Shown here: one piece after another, positions 33,990 through 46,200 of the stretch
Layout of the letters: each line of letters opens with the position of its first letter
Position numbering within the stretch: the first letter of the stretch is position 1
Origin: Symbiodinium sp. CCMP2592
Taxonomy: Eukaryota; Sar; Dinophyceae; Suessiales; Symbiodiniaceae
Length of the DNA stretch: 64,000 bases
Reading direction: 5' to 3'
NCBI GenBank assembly: GCA_905221615.1
Contig: CAJNDT010000001.1
Span: forward strand, 2,989,704-3,053,703
Program-made: the position numbers and the translations under genes
Notes under the pieces: generated by a model
What the model was told of the DNA's origin: nothing
What the model saw: the letters and a program-made list of their open reading frames with translations, nothing else
Database searches by the model: none

Positions 33990-36900
33990 CTCTCCCGCCA
34001 ATGTAGTGGAGCCGAGTTCGCTGAGGGACGTTCTGACCCGCTGCCGAGATACAGTTGCCAACACTGTTCAAGTAAACGAAGACATCGGTACCATACCTGC
34101 AGCATGCTCAGGGCTGAGCAAAGCAGCAAGCATTTTCAAGACCTCGAAATGGCTTCTTCGTAAAGACTGCGCGCCACCCGCTGGCCTGGGTAACGTCTGC
34201 AGCTTCAGCCGACCTTCCCACTTCCACTCACCATCCATTCAGAATGTCAGTCTGCCAATGAGAAACAAACAATGGTATGTTATGGCACTGGAATGCTGAC
34301 ATGAATGGCTGAAGCCTTCAGCATGCCCGCCTCCCAAGTATTCTGCATAGAGCCGGCTCAACGGCAGTCCGCAGCCGAGCCCTGCTAGAGGGGACCTAGC
34401 GAAATGTCCATAAAGACTGACATGTTCTGGATCGGGGGGGGAAGCAGGCACCCGTGGATTTCCCACTCCTAGCCTAAGGAGAATTCGATGCTCCTGGGAT
34501 GTGTCCTCGTCCTGGTCCAAGAGACCTCACTCATTGCTATCTCGACATGTCGGCGACTCTGCACCGAATACAAGTCGACCTCGAGTTCGAAAGTCAGCCT
34601 ACATGCCGACATGCTGCTGTGTCCAGGCTGCATTGACATTTCCACATGGCGGAGCCTCGTAGGAGCATCCACCGATTCCCTGCCATGGGACGATGCAAGA
34701 CTGTTGACCCAAGAACTACGCACATGTGCGAATTAGCATCCAGACTTTCAAGCAGTCCAGGAACAGTATCAGTGCCAACGAACTAGCTCATCTGTCTTTA
34801 CCGCGCCTGGTGATGGGAACATCCTGCGGTTGGGCAGTGGTGTAGAGGTATGACCAGACCCGGGGGAGTCTGTCCACAGGTATTCCACCTGAAACGGCTG
34901 TTGACATTTGGTGATCAGAGACATCTTCGCACTGTCAATGACGTGTATGCTATACTTTGATGACACACTCGGTGCGGAAAAACACATTATCAACAGTGAG
35001 AAGACATGAACAAACCCGCCGAATCCTTGTGCATCCACGAAGCGCCTGTCGCGAGCACTCAGTGTCCGGTGCCAGCTGCGGCAAGTGTGGCGCGAAATAC
35101 GATACACTGAAACGTTGCAAGATGTTGACGGCGCAAACAGATGCGACCTGCGACTGCGGTGTTGTTTGGATTCAACTTTAAATGAGTTGGGCAGACTAGT
35201 GACGATCCAGCCCTTTCAACTGCTGCCGCTGTGCTGCTGCTGGCCGCGGCGACCGTGAACGTCACGGCCTGTGATGTCCGGAAACTATTGCGCAGTTTCG
35301 GAAACCTTGTCCGTTCGGCTGGTCCTTTGGCGACCTCCTCTGATTCGGGTCACTTCTAGCATTCTGATTCTGTCTCCACTTGCTCTGCTTCTCGCATGCT
35401 GATCCCTGTTGGCGTCCCGAGGTCATGGAACAGCTGACCATTACGTCCTAGCCGCTGGACGCGCACCTACAACAAAAGGCTCCTCGACATTCACCCGGTC
35501 CGTATCCCCTGTTACGAACTCGTGACGTAAGAGCTACGCAAGATGTGCAGGCACATTTCGTTGTGAGAACCTGTTGACATGTGTTGTGGTCAGGCACTGC
35601 CTCCAAGATCATCCTCATCTCCGGACAAGAATCAATCTCCAATCACACCACTGCATGCATGTTCGCCCGAGAGCCATCACCGCTGCCGTCGCGACACACG
35701 ACACAGGGCTCTCGTACAGTACTGTGCCCGCAGAAGGAGGCGCTGCGAGCTTCACTCAACTTACCCGGTCGGAACGCCGCTTGATATTGGAAATCTTTCT
35801 TAACTACACTGTCACAACTGTCCTGGGAACAAACTGAGTATTCCAGATTTCTGGTTTGGCTCCGACATAACCGATGCATGCTGAAGCAGCTAGCGCAAGC
35901 CACACGGATGCATTTGTTGCTGGCCTCCTGTGTCGGAGATGCGGACACTAGTAACGCCTCGCCCAGTGCAGACCTTGGCCAGGTTTCCCCTGCAGTCTGT
36001 TTTCAGGACGCCCTCACAAAGCAGAAACAATGCAATCCTGCAAGGCTCCCGCGACCAAAGTAATCGGCACCATTTCAGAGCCACCAGCGAAGGAATGCTG
36101 CTCCACGGTCGCCCGAACGGCGTTTTTCAGCAGCTCAGACAGGATGTAAAACATGTAGCGTGGCACGAAGGTGAAGGGTACCTACATGGAAGCTGGCTTC
36201 AACAGATATTCACTGCATTTCACTGGAGATCCTCACGATGGCGAGTTGCGGCCCCTGCATCTGTCACGATGATTTTCGGCGCGCTGCCGTACCACTCGTG
36301 GCAGAGGTCTTGGATCACGTTAGCAGCATGCTCGGCGATCTTTAGAGGATCACCTGGACTGGCGGGCGGCAGGCGGCAGGCGGCAGGCGGCAGGCAGTCT
36401 CTGGCTGAGCAATGCCACACTGCAAACAAGCTGCACTTGGTGCTGATAAAGCTCTGGTATGGGTCAAAACTCGCATCAGCCTCGCCTTGCACCGTCTGCA
36501 GCCCACTGCGAGAAAGGACAGTCACCCGTCTGCAGCAACTCTTCTCAGACGAGTCGCTGCCCTGTGACGCGTCATTCGCAATCTCAAGGAACTGAGAGAT
36601 GAGCAAGTTTGTCGATATCCGCAGCTTGAAAAACTGGTCGAGCCTTGGCAAACCAGGCTGCTGCGCCTTCGGCAGCTCGGCAACGCGTGTCAAGTTCATC
36701 AGGACGCAGGCGTGCGTTGCCATGAACCGCCCGTCATAGACTCGACCCCATGAGACCTGATCGGATTTGGTAACGAGTGGCCAATCGTTGATCTGCGTCT
36801 CCGTCAGCTGCTCTTGCTGCAAATACTCCTGCATCAGTCGAGCCTTTGTTACAACCATCGCAATCACGACCAAACACACCGAGTGTAGGCACGAAGCATG

Positions 36901-37870
36901 TCTGCTGAGCTGTCCTTGAAGCTCTGCACGAGCAGGTTTGTCCGAGTATGGCGGCGCTTGATCTTTGCCAAGGTCAGCCTTGTCCAGACAGTTACGTGGC
37001 TCAGTGTCACATCGGCTGAAAACTGGCACTAGGACACACTCAGCGAAACCGTGGAGGCAGCTTGTCGCATTGCTGTCGGGCGACCTGAGCCCTGACTCCG
37101 ACATGCCTTCTGCACTGCACAATCGAAGCTCCTGAGGCAGACTTGGGCACGTCGAACACGAGCGATTCTAGTAACCTCCGGAAGTAATTCGGGATCCCAC
37201 CTTAAAGGACTTGATGTACATCTCACGCACATGCCTGACACAAAGAGCCGTTGCGAGGCAACAGCACGTAGTCGGTTGCCTGCCTGATGCTGTCTTTGCC
37301 CTGCCATTCAGGCAAAGCCTTGAACACATGTAGATGAGGGAGCACAAGGTCTTTTCTCTTTGGCAGTTCTCCCCAGCATTGCCCGGCCTCCAACATCGAT
37401 ATGCGCCGAGCGTATCGTACAGGGAGCTCCTGTTCCACGTCTGCGTCTTTCTGTCGATTGTCCTATCTAGGCATGCCTGTTCAGTTTGAACTGCAGCACC
37501 TGCCTCGTTCAGTAATGCAGCAAGAGTCTCGGGGCGTTGCCCCAAGTCCATCATGTCACGCACAGACAGGCTGCGAGCCTGTATTCCACGCAGAGAGCGG
37601 TGCACCCGCCTGCAACCCTGCACACCTGCTTCACACCCGCTTAACTGCGCGCCTCCTGCATAGACATAGTTGTGATCTCTGCCTCCAGCAGCTGATCAAG
37701 ACGGCCCTCGCCTTGGAGGTAAAAAAAGCGCTCCAAGAAAGTGAAAAGACACGACACGAAGGGCACGCACTTATGGCCACGTTGTTCCGTGGTCGCAGAA
37801 GGCCCAGCGCATAGTTGCGTCGACCCAACCCTCGGGACTGGCAGTGTCGCAACATGTCGCAACATGGCAT
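33990..37870 (-). CDS. Mitochondrial pyruvate/branched-chain dehydrogenase kinase-type (PDK/BCKDK) gene
   Basis: Many short exons encode the family in order. The start MLRHCQSRGLGRRNYA (37,855, or 37,870) looks like a mitochondrial targeting peptide. Then come SVRDMMDLG (about 37,550), ELPVRYARRI (about 37,420), VRHVREMYIKSFK (about 37,225) and RLDQFFKLRISTNLLISQFL (about 36,620). STKC (ends 36,435) joins DPLKIAEHA through an 81-nt GC-AG intron (36,434-36,354). ATP-site motifs: N box FVPRYMFYILSELLKNAVRA (from 36,181), G1 SDTGGGIP made by splicing 35,925 to 34,888, lid WSYLYTTA (34,888-34,807), G2 GLGCGLPLSRLYAEYLGG (34,395-34,331) and end YGTDVFVYLNSVG (from 34,096). These kinases phosphorylate the E1 subunit and switch off the dehydrogenase complex in the mitochondrial matrix. 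The first joins and the junction before the last exon are not resolved, and the stop is uncertain. Confidence 0.85.
36360..36392. repeat. GGCAGGC microsatellite in a kinase intron
   Basis: A (GGCGGCA/GGCAGGC)n run lies inside the 81-nt intron, just upstream (sense strand) of the acceptor. Confidence 0.8.
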
Positions 37871-40128
37871 AATCTACAAGCAAGTCTCTTGACTCATCCA
37901 CTTCATCTTGCACCATGGTTCATGCGAAACATGCGATAAAGGAACGCCACAAGCTGCGCCCACGGAACTTCGCAAACATTGCTGTGGTAAGCTGGCATCT
38001 GGCGCATCCGGACATGACTTGGCCAACTCTGGACATGGTTCGGAAGACTTCAGAAGTGCATTCTTTCATCGTACCAAACGGGCTCAGAAGCAAAGGTTGA
38101 GCATGTCATCTGCAAGCCGGAGCTCGAAACATTGAGTTGCTGGAATGTATGAGAGCTCTGAGAAATTCTGAGAAGCTTGGGCTTGAGGCGGCTTGAAGCG
38201 GCATGGCAGTGCGTTTTCATGTGGCCTCATGAAACCAGCTTCCTGGAAGACCCTCAGGCGCACGAATAGCCATGTTTGGCTGCGTAGGTTCCTTCTGTCG
38301 GGCATTGCAACTCAAACAAGTGGTCCTGCATGTCCGTCATTGCAGCTGCCTTGATTGGAAGAGGAGAAGCGCGGCAGTGGGTGGTCCGGTGGATAGGCCT
38401 CAAAGCTTGAACCATCTTGAAAGGAGTCTGGCAACTGGCAGCCTACCAAATCTACCAACACCAGGCCCGAGGAGACTGCCAGTCAAGCCGCTGCAGAATG
38501 CGAGAGACTGCCGATAACTTCGAAGCTTCGTGCCGACTGCAATCTACTGTTCACACGAAATGCACTGGAAGATGGCCCGAATGTAACCAGCGCGAGAATG
38601 AGAGGACTTTTCACCGCTGATTGCCTTGTGTCGGCTAGCTTGTCACTCGCTCTGTCGAGTGACGCACACGGTCTCGGCCGAGGGGTCCGTGTATCGAGTA
38701 CAACATTGACTGGCCGCGCCGTTGCCAGGATTTGGCCACGTAGCTGCCCGGACAGCATGTGCCCAAGGTGCCCCCTAGTCCCAGCTGCGCATCCCACGCT
38801 GTCTCTGAGCTGGAGACCTTTGAAGCTTCTCAGGGCGAAAGGAAGCAGGTGAATGCGAGAGCATCCGAGGCCACGCACCAGGAGCGCGAGCGGCTGGAGC
38901 GCCGTCTCCGCGGACTGGGCCTCCGACTGTCCTTCAGCGGTTTAGAATGTAGAGGGAAGGGAGAGCACTTAAATACTGCTGGTTTCGCACGGCGCTGCTG
39001 CGCTCTGTTGGCGCTTCTCGTCGCAAGCGGCCTTGAAGTTCAGACGAGAGGCAGAGCGTGAGCGACCCCGAGCGTCGCCTCGACCGCGTCGATCCATGTC
39101 GTTGCCTTGGATCTCGAACCGACGAACCGGAGGACATGCATCCCAACATTTCCATTAAGAGCGATGACTTACTGTAGCAGTTTGCACAGTTAGGACTGAG
39201 GCATCGGCGTAGCTTCTCGTCGATCATCTCATTGACGAGGCCTGAGATCAGCCGAAAATACCGAAGACCTACTGCCTACAATCTACATCGTTCGATGCGT
39301 TAGACTCGCTCGGCTGTGTTTGCCTTTGTTTCTGCTTCGTTTGCGAAAGAGGGCAGTGCATATGCGGACACTCGTGTTCCACATCTCAGCCTGAGATAAA
39401 ACTACAGTGTAGGACTGTGCAGATATTGCAGAACGAAGCATCTCCTTGGCCATGCCACTACGCAGTCTATCTACATGCGGCTCGCTCTGGCTTCTCTTCT
39501 TCTCCCTCAGACATAAGAGGCATGACCCGCATGACCCGCCGAGTCGCAGGCATGGTCTGCTCGGTTGCTTGCAGGATCGTGCATTCACCCATCTGGAGCC
39601 CTACCCTGGATAAGGACTGGCTGTGTTTTCGAGAAGCTGCAGCTATCACTGACATGTTCCTCATATTGACCCGCTGCTGTTTGCCGAAGGTTCCAACCTG
39701 AACCCTTTCTTCGAAGGCTACATGCCTACCTGGCCTCTTTTCTGTTGGATATGCAGAGAGCAGCAGCACCAACCTCCGCCCCCCCGGTGGTACACTGCAC
39801 AGGCTCAGCAGTTCACGCGCAGGCACACAAACAACCCCCTCGACCCTTCCCGCAACGTGTACTGCATGCGCCCTTGATCTGCATTGCAGCTCCTTCACTC
39901 CTCATGTAGCGCAACGGTTGTATGCTGTTTCTGCAGGCTAGGAGGACAGAACTGCGCACAGCTCCGGCCCCCTGACCAAGGGGCTCGGATGCGACTTTGC
40001 GACACCTGAAAGTGAAACGACTTCCGCATGCTTTCTCGCTCGCTCTCTCTCTCTCTCTCTCTCGACCGGGCTTGAGGGCAGAGCTGCGTCCCGGCCCTGC
40101 TCCTCGTGCGAAGTTCGCACACCCGCAA

Positions 40129-40163
<35 letters not shown>

Positions 40164-41704
40164 GCGGTGCATGCGCGCCTTTCAAAAAGCTCGACGGCAA
40201 GACAGTAATCCAGTAATGAACCACAAGCTAAGCTTCCTCGAACCAAATTTTCTGTCCAGTGGACTGCTTTGTTGCGGCCCCTTCCGAGACACAGAACGTT
40301 GTCACCAAGAAGCGCTCGGCGTGCCGACGGCCGCCAATACCAGTCTTGGTCCCTGCAAAGGTGCTGAAGATGAGCAACCTTGTCAGCAGTATTGTTCTGC
40401 TTCGCTGTTACTCCTCTGCATCGGACGTTCGAATGAAGCCATTGCGGCTGTCTGAACAAACATATTTCAATAACACTATGACTGTCCACGTGCTCCTACT
40501 GTCAGTATCGTCATAGCGGTTCTTACGTTCGTCGGAGCCATTGTCATTATTCGTTTGCGGTTCTGCTTCACGTGAAGATTTTCTTCAGCCAAGCCCGTTT
40601 CAAGCCGCAAGAGATCGGGCACGAGCTGCAAGGTTCAATTGCAGCCGAGAAGGAGCCTTTCATCACCTCGCGAGTCCAAGGCCATGAACATGAAAGTGCC
40701 AGTCTCCTGTGAAACGCATCAAGGCGAAACGTGCAGTACAGGTCTTCAGGACAACGTGGGCCAGAACAGACATGTTCCATGAGCTCCATGGGCTGTTCGG
40801 AAAGGCAAAAAGTTGAATGAATGTTTTGACGCTTGGAACTCTTAAATTACGTGCTAAGCCAGGATAAGCAGGAATGGCTACCATGTCACGTGGACTTAAT
40901 GGGCTTATGTCGTCTCCTGCTCCATGCGCCGCAGTTCACTTCCGCGGTTGCCTTCAGGAGATGGACAGTCGGACACCAGCTTTCAAGGAAGCGCCCCTGC
41001 GATGTGTGGGCCATCAAAAAACTCGCAACAAGAGAAATTGCACTCAGCACGGAAAGCAGCTGATCGAGGCAAAGCCATGCAGTCTGGCACATGATTGTAA
41101 ATGCGGTGGACATCCGTCGGCATTGCAGCCTGAAGACCTACAGCTACGGGAGAAATTAGTGCTTCGCCTGTAAGGCCTCGAATGCTGTCCAAGCTTGCAA
41201 ACCGGGCTGCCTGTGACCCAGCCTTTGCAACTGTCGGGGATTTTCACCTTTTCCGAATGGCACCAGCGGACTCGTTGGACAAGCTTCGCATCAAGCTATG
41301 AAGTTTGCCTCGGCCACGTCATCTCGCCGAGACAGGTCCTTTCAAATCAAGCCGGATGGCTTGCGACAGACCAGTAGTGGCAGCCCTCCATCTTGTCGAG
41401 TTCATGCGACGCATGAGATTCCACTCAGATTGCTGTCCGTGATGGTCACGGACCCGCGTCGCTGTTGCAGAAGCCAATTCACCTTGGTAGGCGGGAAGGT
41501 GGTCTCAGCCACAGTGGCTTTTTAATTCCGCTCTATGCATCACACCGTTCTGCACTTGGCTTATGTGAGACAGCTGTTGTTCTGGATTCCCGTCAAAGGA
41601 AAAAGCAATATAATGTGATTTTTCCTGCAACGTGTCTCCCATTCGTGCCTACTTCAGCCGAACCTTCGTGCAGCCAGCATATGTAGGTAAACGTCATTTC
41701 TGTT

Positions 41705-41738
<34 letters not shown>

Positions 41739-42000
41739 TATATATATATATGTTTACATATTTATATATGCTCCCCAAAAAACACCTCGAAGCCTCCGCT
41801 TGTACTTTCTAGGCTACGCTACGACTCCACTCGGAACAAAAGTCTTGCATCCCACAACCGTTCAAATAAGATACTAAGTGTTGCCGAGTATTCCCTGTCT
41901 ACGACGACACCACCTTTGTCGAACCAAGATAATGCCACGAAGTATTGTCTACTGTCCTCTGTATACTACGTTATTCGACAGCGGGCTCCTTCTGATTTTC
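37871..42000. other. Stretch without recognised genes, with CT/GA and TA microsatellites
   Basis: Exon-like frames exist (minus: 40,790-40,570, MELMEHVCSGPRCPEDLY; 41,520-41,380, TKVNWLLQQRRGSVTITD) but no family is recognised. Microsatellites: (CT)n about 40,040-40,062 and 40,130-40,162; (GA)n about 41,707-41,735 followed by (TA)n to 41,752. Confidence 0.4.
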
Positions 42001-43260
42001 CTTACTTAAAGCATTATCTATAGGGTATGCTATAGGGTATTCTGTAAGGTGTTCCAAAGAGTGTCCTGAAAGGTACTCTAGAGGATATTCTACGAAGTAT
42101 GTTTGAGGTATACACAAGGTATTTTACATGGGCGGTCTTCTGTAAGGAGTTCCATTACAGGGCATCGCAGGTGGTACTCCGCAGGGCATTTGGCAAGGTA
42201 TTCCATAGGTTACTCCATAAGGTATTGTACAAAAGGAATTCTATAGCCTATATTTAGGAAGGCATTGCTGTAAGGTATTTTATATGACCTTTTTTAAGGT
42301 CTATAGAGGGGGTATTCGATAAGGTAGTTGTGCGGCTGTTCTTCTTGCTTCCTGCTTTTTGTCAATGGAACCCCTTACCCAAAAGCTACAACTCAACTGG
42401 GGATTCCTCAGATCCGGGGCTCCGACCGGTTATCCATATTCAAAAACCCTAACTATCTCTCGGGTACTTTATGAAGGATTCTTTGGAGATTTTGAGGGTA
42501 TTTGATAGGTATTCTATGATTTTATATGGCATACATAAGTTATACAGGAGGTATCACATATAGGCGGTCTTCTATCAGGTGTTCTGTAATGTATTCCAAA
42601 TGGTATTGTATAAGGTCTATATAAGGCATATCGGGAAATTGTAAGAAGTGTCTTTTTGTAGGCAGCCTAAACGGTCGTCTATAGCTTATAAATTAAAGTA
42701 TTGCAGAAGCTATTTTATAGGGTATGTATAGGGGTACTGCATAAGGCATTCTGTTCTCTATATGTATCCTTTACTAGATAAGCTTCGATTTGTTCAAGGA
42801 GTTCCTGAATCCTAAACTCCACATCTCCATTATATGAACCCCTTACTTGCCTAGTCAACTACAAGTCAGATAAGGCATATACAAGGTATATAGGGTGAAT
42901 TCTATAGGGTATTGCAGTATTTTACATGAGTTTTGTTTAGTGTTTGAATACATTTGCAAAGTATTCTGATAAACATCCCTTGCTCATTTGGCTACAAGAT
43001 CTTGGGCTCCTCCTAATTCCCCTCTGCAAACCCTTATCTCTGTAAACACTGTATTCTATGAGCATTCTATAGGGTGTCTATAAGGGGTTCCATCAAGTAT
43101 TGTACAAAAGGTATTCTATTGGGTGTGTGAAGGGGGTTCCATAAGGTATGTATATACAACGCATATAGGATGTATTCTATATGGTATTGCTTAGGGCATT
43201 CTGCTGGAAATCTTGAAGGTATTTAGACAGGGTAGTCTATAAGGTAGTTTATAGGTCGCG
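42000..43260. repeat. Degenerate GGTATTCTATAAGG repeat block with a longer landmark
   Basis: Dozens of variants of GGTATTCTATAAGG(T) are strung together. A landmark built of GGAACCCCTTAC, CTACAACTCAAC and GGGCTCCGAC recurs in part near 42,369, 42,834 and 42,990, so the array has a higher-order unit of irregular length. The same family returns at 46,200-46,785 and 52,225-52,330. No coding potential. Confidence 0.8.
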
Positions 43261-43525
43261 CGCAGATTCCTTCAACTTTTCGCCGATTATTCCGTCAACC
43301 ACTGCCCGCGGATTCTGTCAACCCGCCAACGCGGATGCCTTCAACCTCAAAACCTGATTCCTTCAACCTCAGAACGCAGATTCACTCAACCACGTCCCCG
43401 GGAATGATTCCTTCAACCCAAACAACTGCTTCGTTCAACCTATACAGAAAGAGTCGCTCCAACTACAGACACGCGTGCTACCCCAGCCACGAGGACTTAC
43501 TCAACCACAAACACGCGGATTCTTG
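43260..43525. repeat. Repeats of GATTCCTTCAACC
   Basis: A 12-30 nt periodic motif, (G)ATTCC(T/G)TCAACC, repeats about ten times. The reverse complement (GGTTGA(C/A)GGAA) forms the block at 45,980-46,190, so the two flank the arrays between them in inverted orientation. Confidence 0.8.
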
Positions 43526-43529
43526 TGCC

Positions 43530-44215
43530 CCGGGTTTGTTTTTCCTACAAAAACAAACTCTGGGGGGAGGATTTTGTTTTCACTAGGAAAACAAACTCCG
43601 AAGGCGGGGTGCAGGGGAGTGTGTTTTTTCCTACAGAAAACAAACTCTGGGGGGAGGGCTTTGTTTTTCCTACCAAAAACAAACTTTGGGGGAGGGCTTT
43701 GTGTTTCCTACAGAAAACAAACCCTGGGGGGAGGGGTTCGTTTTCACTAGGAAGAACAAACTCCGAAAGGGGGGGGGTCCAGGCGAGTTTGTTTTTTCCG
43801 CAAAAAGAAACAAACACTGGGAGGAGGGGTTGGGTTTGTTTCGCCGGAAGAAAACAAACGTTTGCGGATCATCTTTTGGTTGGGTCACGAAGAGCCAGGT
43901 TGGGGAGGCGAGGAAAACAAACCAACTTGAAACTCCGTCTCGACGAGTTTGTTTCAGCGGGTACAAACAAACCCTGACCAGGTGAGTTTGTTTCAGCGGT
44001 GAAAAACAAACTCCTATGGGGGAAGTTTGTTTGTTTCAGTGATGCTAGGGGGAGTGGTTTGGGCGGCGCGGGGGTACAGGAGGATTTGTTTTTCCTACAA
44101 AACACACTCTGGGGGGAGGGTTTTGTGTTTCCTACAGAAAACAAACTCTGCGGGGAACGGTTTGTTGGTCCAAGGAAAAACACACTCCAAACAAACTCCG
44201 AGGGAAGATGAACAC
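43530..44215. repeat. Array of hairpins GTTTGTTTTTCCTAC-AAAAACAAAC with G-rich spacers
   Basis: More than ten units combine a potential stem (GTTTGTTTTT with AAAAACAAAC, small loop CCTAC) with a G-rich spacer such as TCTGGGGGGAGGG. Unit length varies around 40-60 nt. Long frames on both strands come from the repeat and are not taken as genes. Confidence 0.8.
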
Positions 44216-44229
44216 ACTCGGAAAGTGGA

Positions 44230-45228
44230 GGTTGTCCTTCCTACAAGGATTAGCCGCACGAAATTGTCTCAAGGAGCTACAAGCAAAGAAAAGAAAGTAA
44301 ATACTGCATAACCAAAAATTAATTGAAAACGTTATCTCCAACACGAAGAATTCAGCACACGAAATCGCTTCCGGGGGTCAGAAGCGACGAACAAGATTCG
44401 ACATTGTATAGCAGTATAGCAGAACATTACACAAAAACGTCTTTGCCAACACAAACGAAGAGGCCACATAAAATCGCTTTAGGTGGGCTAAAAGCGAAGA
44501 ACAAAGTAAATAAACAACATTTCATCAATATGAAGGAAGAAGCCACACAAAACCGCTTCAGAAAGGTACAAAGCTAAACAAAGAAGTGGCGCTTGTCTTT
44601 TTTACAAAAGAAGAAGAGCGTCACGAAATCGTTTCAGGAAGTCCGAAGCGAACGTCTTTTCCAACACGATCGAAGAGGCCACACCAAATCGCTCCAGGGG
44701 CGTGAAGAGCGAAGAAAAAAGCAAATGAGGTACAACCGAAAATTAAAGCAAAACATTTCATCAACATGAAGGAAGAAGCCACACGAAATTGCTTTAGAAA
44801 GGTAGAGGAGAAGTGAAGCTCGTCTTTCCTACAAGAAGAAGACGAGCCGCACAAACATTTCATCAGCGTCAAGGAAGAAGCCACACGAAATCCCTTTAGG
44901 AAGGCAAAAAGAGAAGAAAAGTGGAGCTTGTCTTTCCTACAAGAATAAGAAGGAGAGCTGCACGAACTCGCTTCAAGGGGTTAAAAGCGAAGAAAAGAAA
45001 GTAAATTCTGTATAGCTGAAGAGTACACAAAAACGTCTTTTCCAACACGAACGAAGAGGCTACACGAACTCGCTTCAGGGGGGTCAAGAGCGAAGAAAAA
45101 GGTAAATGAAGTACAACGGAGAAGCCATACGAAATCGCTTTAGAAAGGTAAAAAGCTAAGACAACCAAAATGATATAAAGCGAAAACGACACAAATTTCC
45201 AACACAGAAAAAAAGCCATACGAATTGT
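44230..45228. repeat. Interspersed array of CGAAATCGCTT...AAAAGCGAAG units
   Basis: About thirteen units of roughly 60-105 nt share GCCACACGAAATCGCTTYAG, a short G-rich bridge and AAAAGCGAAGAAAA, with an extra block (AAAACGTCTTTTCCAACACGA) in some. CGCTT and AAGCG can pair across the bridge. Confidence 0.8.
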
Positions 45229-45860
45229 GCCTACCCGGGACTCGGAAAGTTTGTTTTTTCTGTCTTTAAACAAGACTACGAAAGTTTGTTTTCTGTGTTT
45301 AAACTAAATACAACCTATAAAGGGTTTGTTTTCCATGTCTAAACTAACTTGCGCCTACCCGGGACTCCGAAAGTTGGTTTTTCTGTGTTTAAACTAAATA
45401 AACCCAATTCAAGCTTTGAATTCAATGTCTAAACTAGCTTGCGCCTACCCGGGACTCCGAAAGTTTGTTTTTCTGTGTTTAAACTGAATAAACCCTACAA
45501 AAGGTTTGTTTTCCATGCCTAAACCAACCTGCGCCTACCCGGGACTCCGAAAGTTTGTTTTTCTGTGTTCAAACTAAATAACCCCTACAAAAGGTTTGTT
45601 TTCCATGTTTAATTTAACTGGTGCCTACCCGGGACGTCGAAAATGTGTTTTTCTGTGTTTAAACTAAATAAACGCAACAAAAGGTTTGTTTTCCATGTCT
45701 AAACTAACCTGCGCCTACCCGGGACTCCGAAGGTTTGTTTTTTTGGTGTTTCAAGTAAATGAACCCTATAAACGGTTTGTTTTCCATGTCTAAACTAACT
45801 GGTGCCTACGCGCGACTCCGAAAATGTGTTTTTCTGTGTTTAAACTAAAGACTGCGAAAG
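45229..45860. repeat. 90-bp satellite with a CCCGGG core
   Basis: GCCTACCCGGGACTCCGAAAG starts units at 45,353, 45,443, 45,533, 45,623, 45,713 and 45,804, a period of 90 (last step 91); a first unit at 45,229 is 124 nt long. Units also carry GTGTTTAAACTAAATAAACC and GGTTTGTTTTCCATGTCT. The last unit has lost the CCCGGG core. Confidence 0.92.
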
Positions 45861-45939
45861 TTTGCTTTCCTGTGTTAAACTAAATAAAACCTACAAATGC
45901 TTAAACTAACTTACGTCTGCCCTATTTGTCAATGCGAGA

Positions 45940-46200
45940 CTGGCAAAAGAGCGGGCGAAATGCTTAGATTGCAGTGTAGTGTTGACGGAAGCGGGGGGGG
46001 GGGCGGAGTTGACGGAATGAGCAGTTGATGGAAGCGGGCAATGGGGGTTGACAGACTCGGGAGTTGAGGGAAGCGGGCGATGGGGGTTGAAAGAATCGGC
46101 ACGATCTGAGTTGAGGGAAGCGGGGAACATGGTTGAAGGAAGCGCGGTTGACGGAATCTTGGTTGACGGAACCGCGCGGAGTTGAGGAATGAGGCTTGTA
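45940..46200. repeat. GGTTGA(C/G)GGAAGCGGG repeats, inverse of 43,260-43,525
   Basis: Units such as GTTGAGGGAAGCGGG and GGTTGACGGAATC repeat about ten times. They are the reverse complement of the TTCAACC-type units on the other side of the arrays. Confidence 0.75.

Noticed and set aside
43475-44211. Long open frames on both strands
   Set aside because: They follow the hairpin/G-run repeat unit and change with it; no protein family and low complexity.
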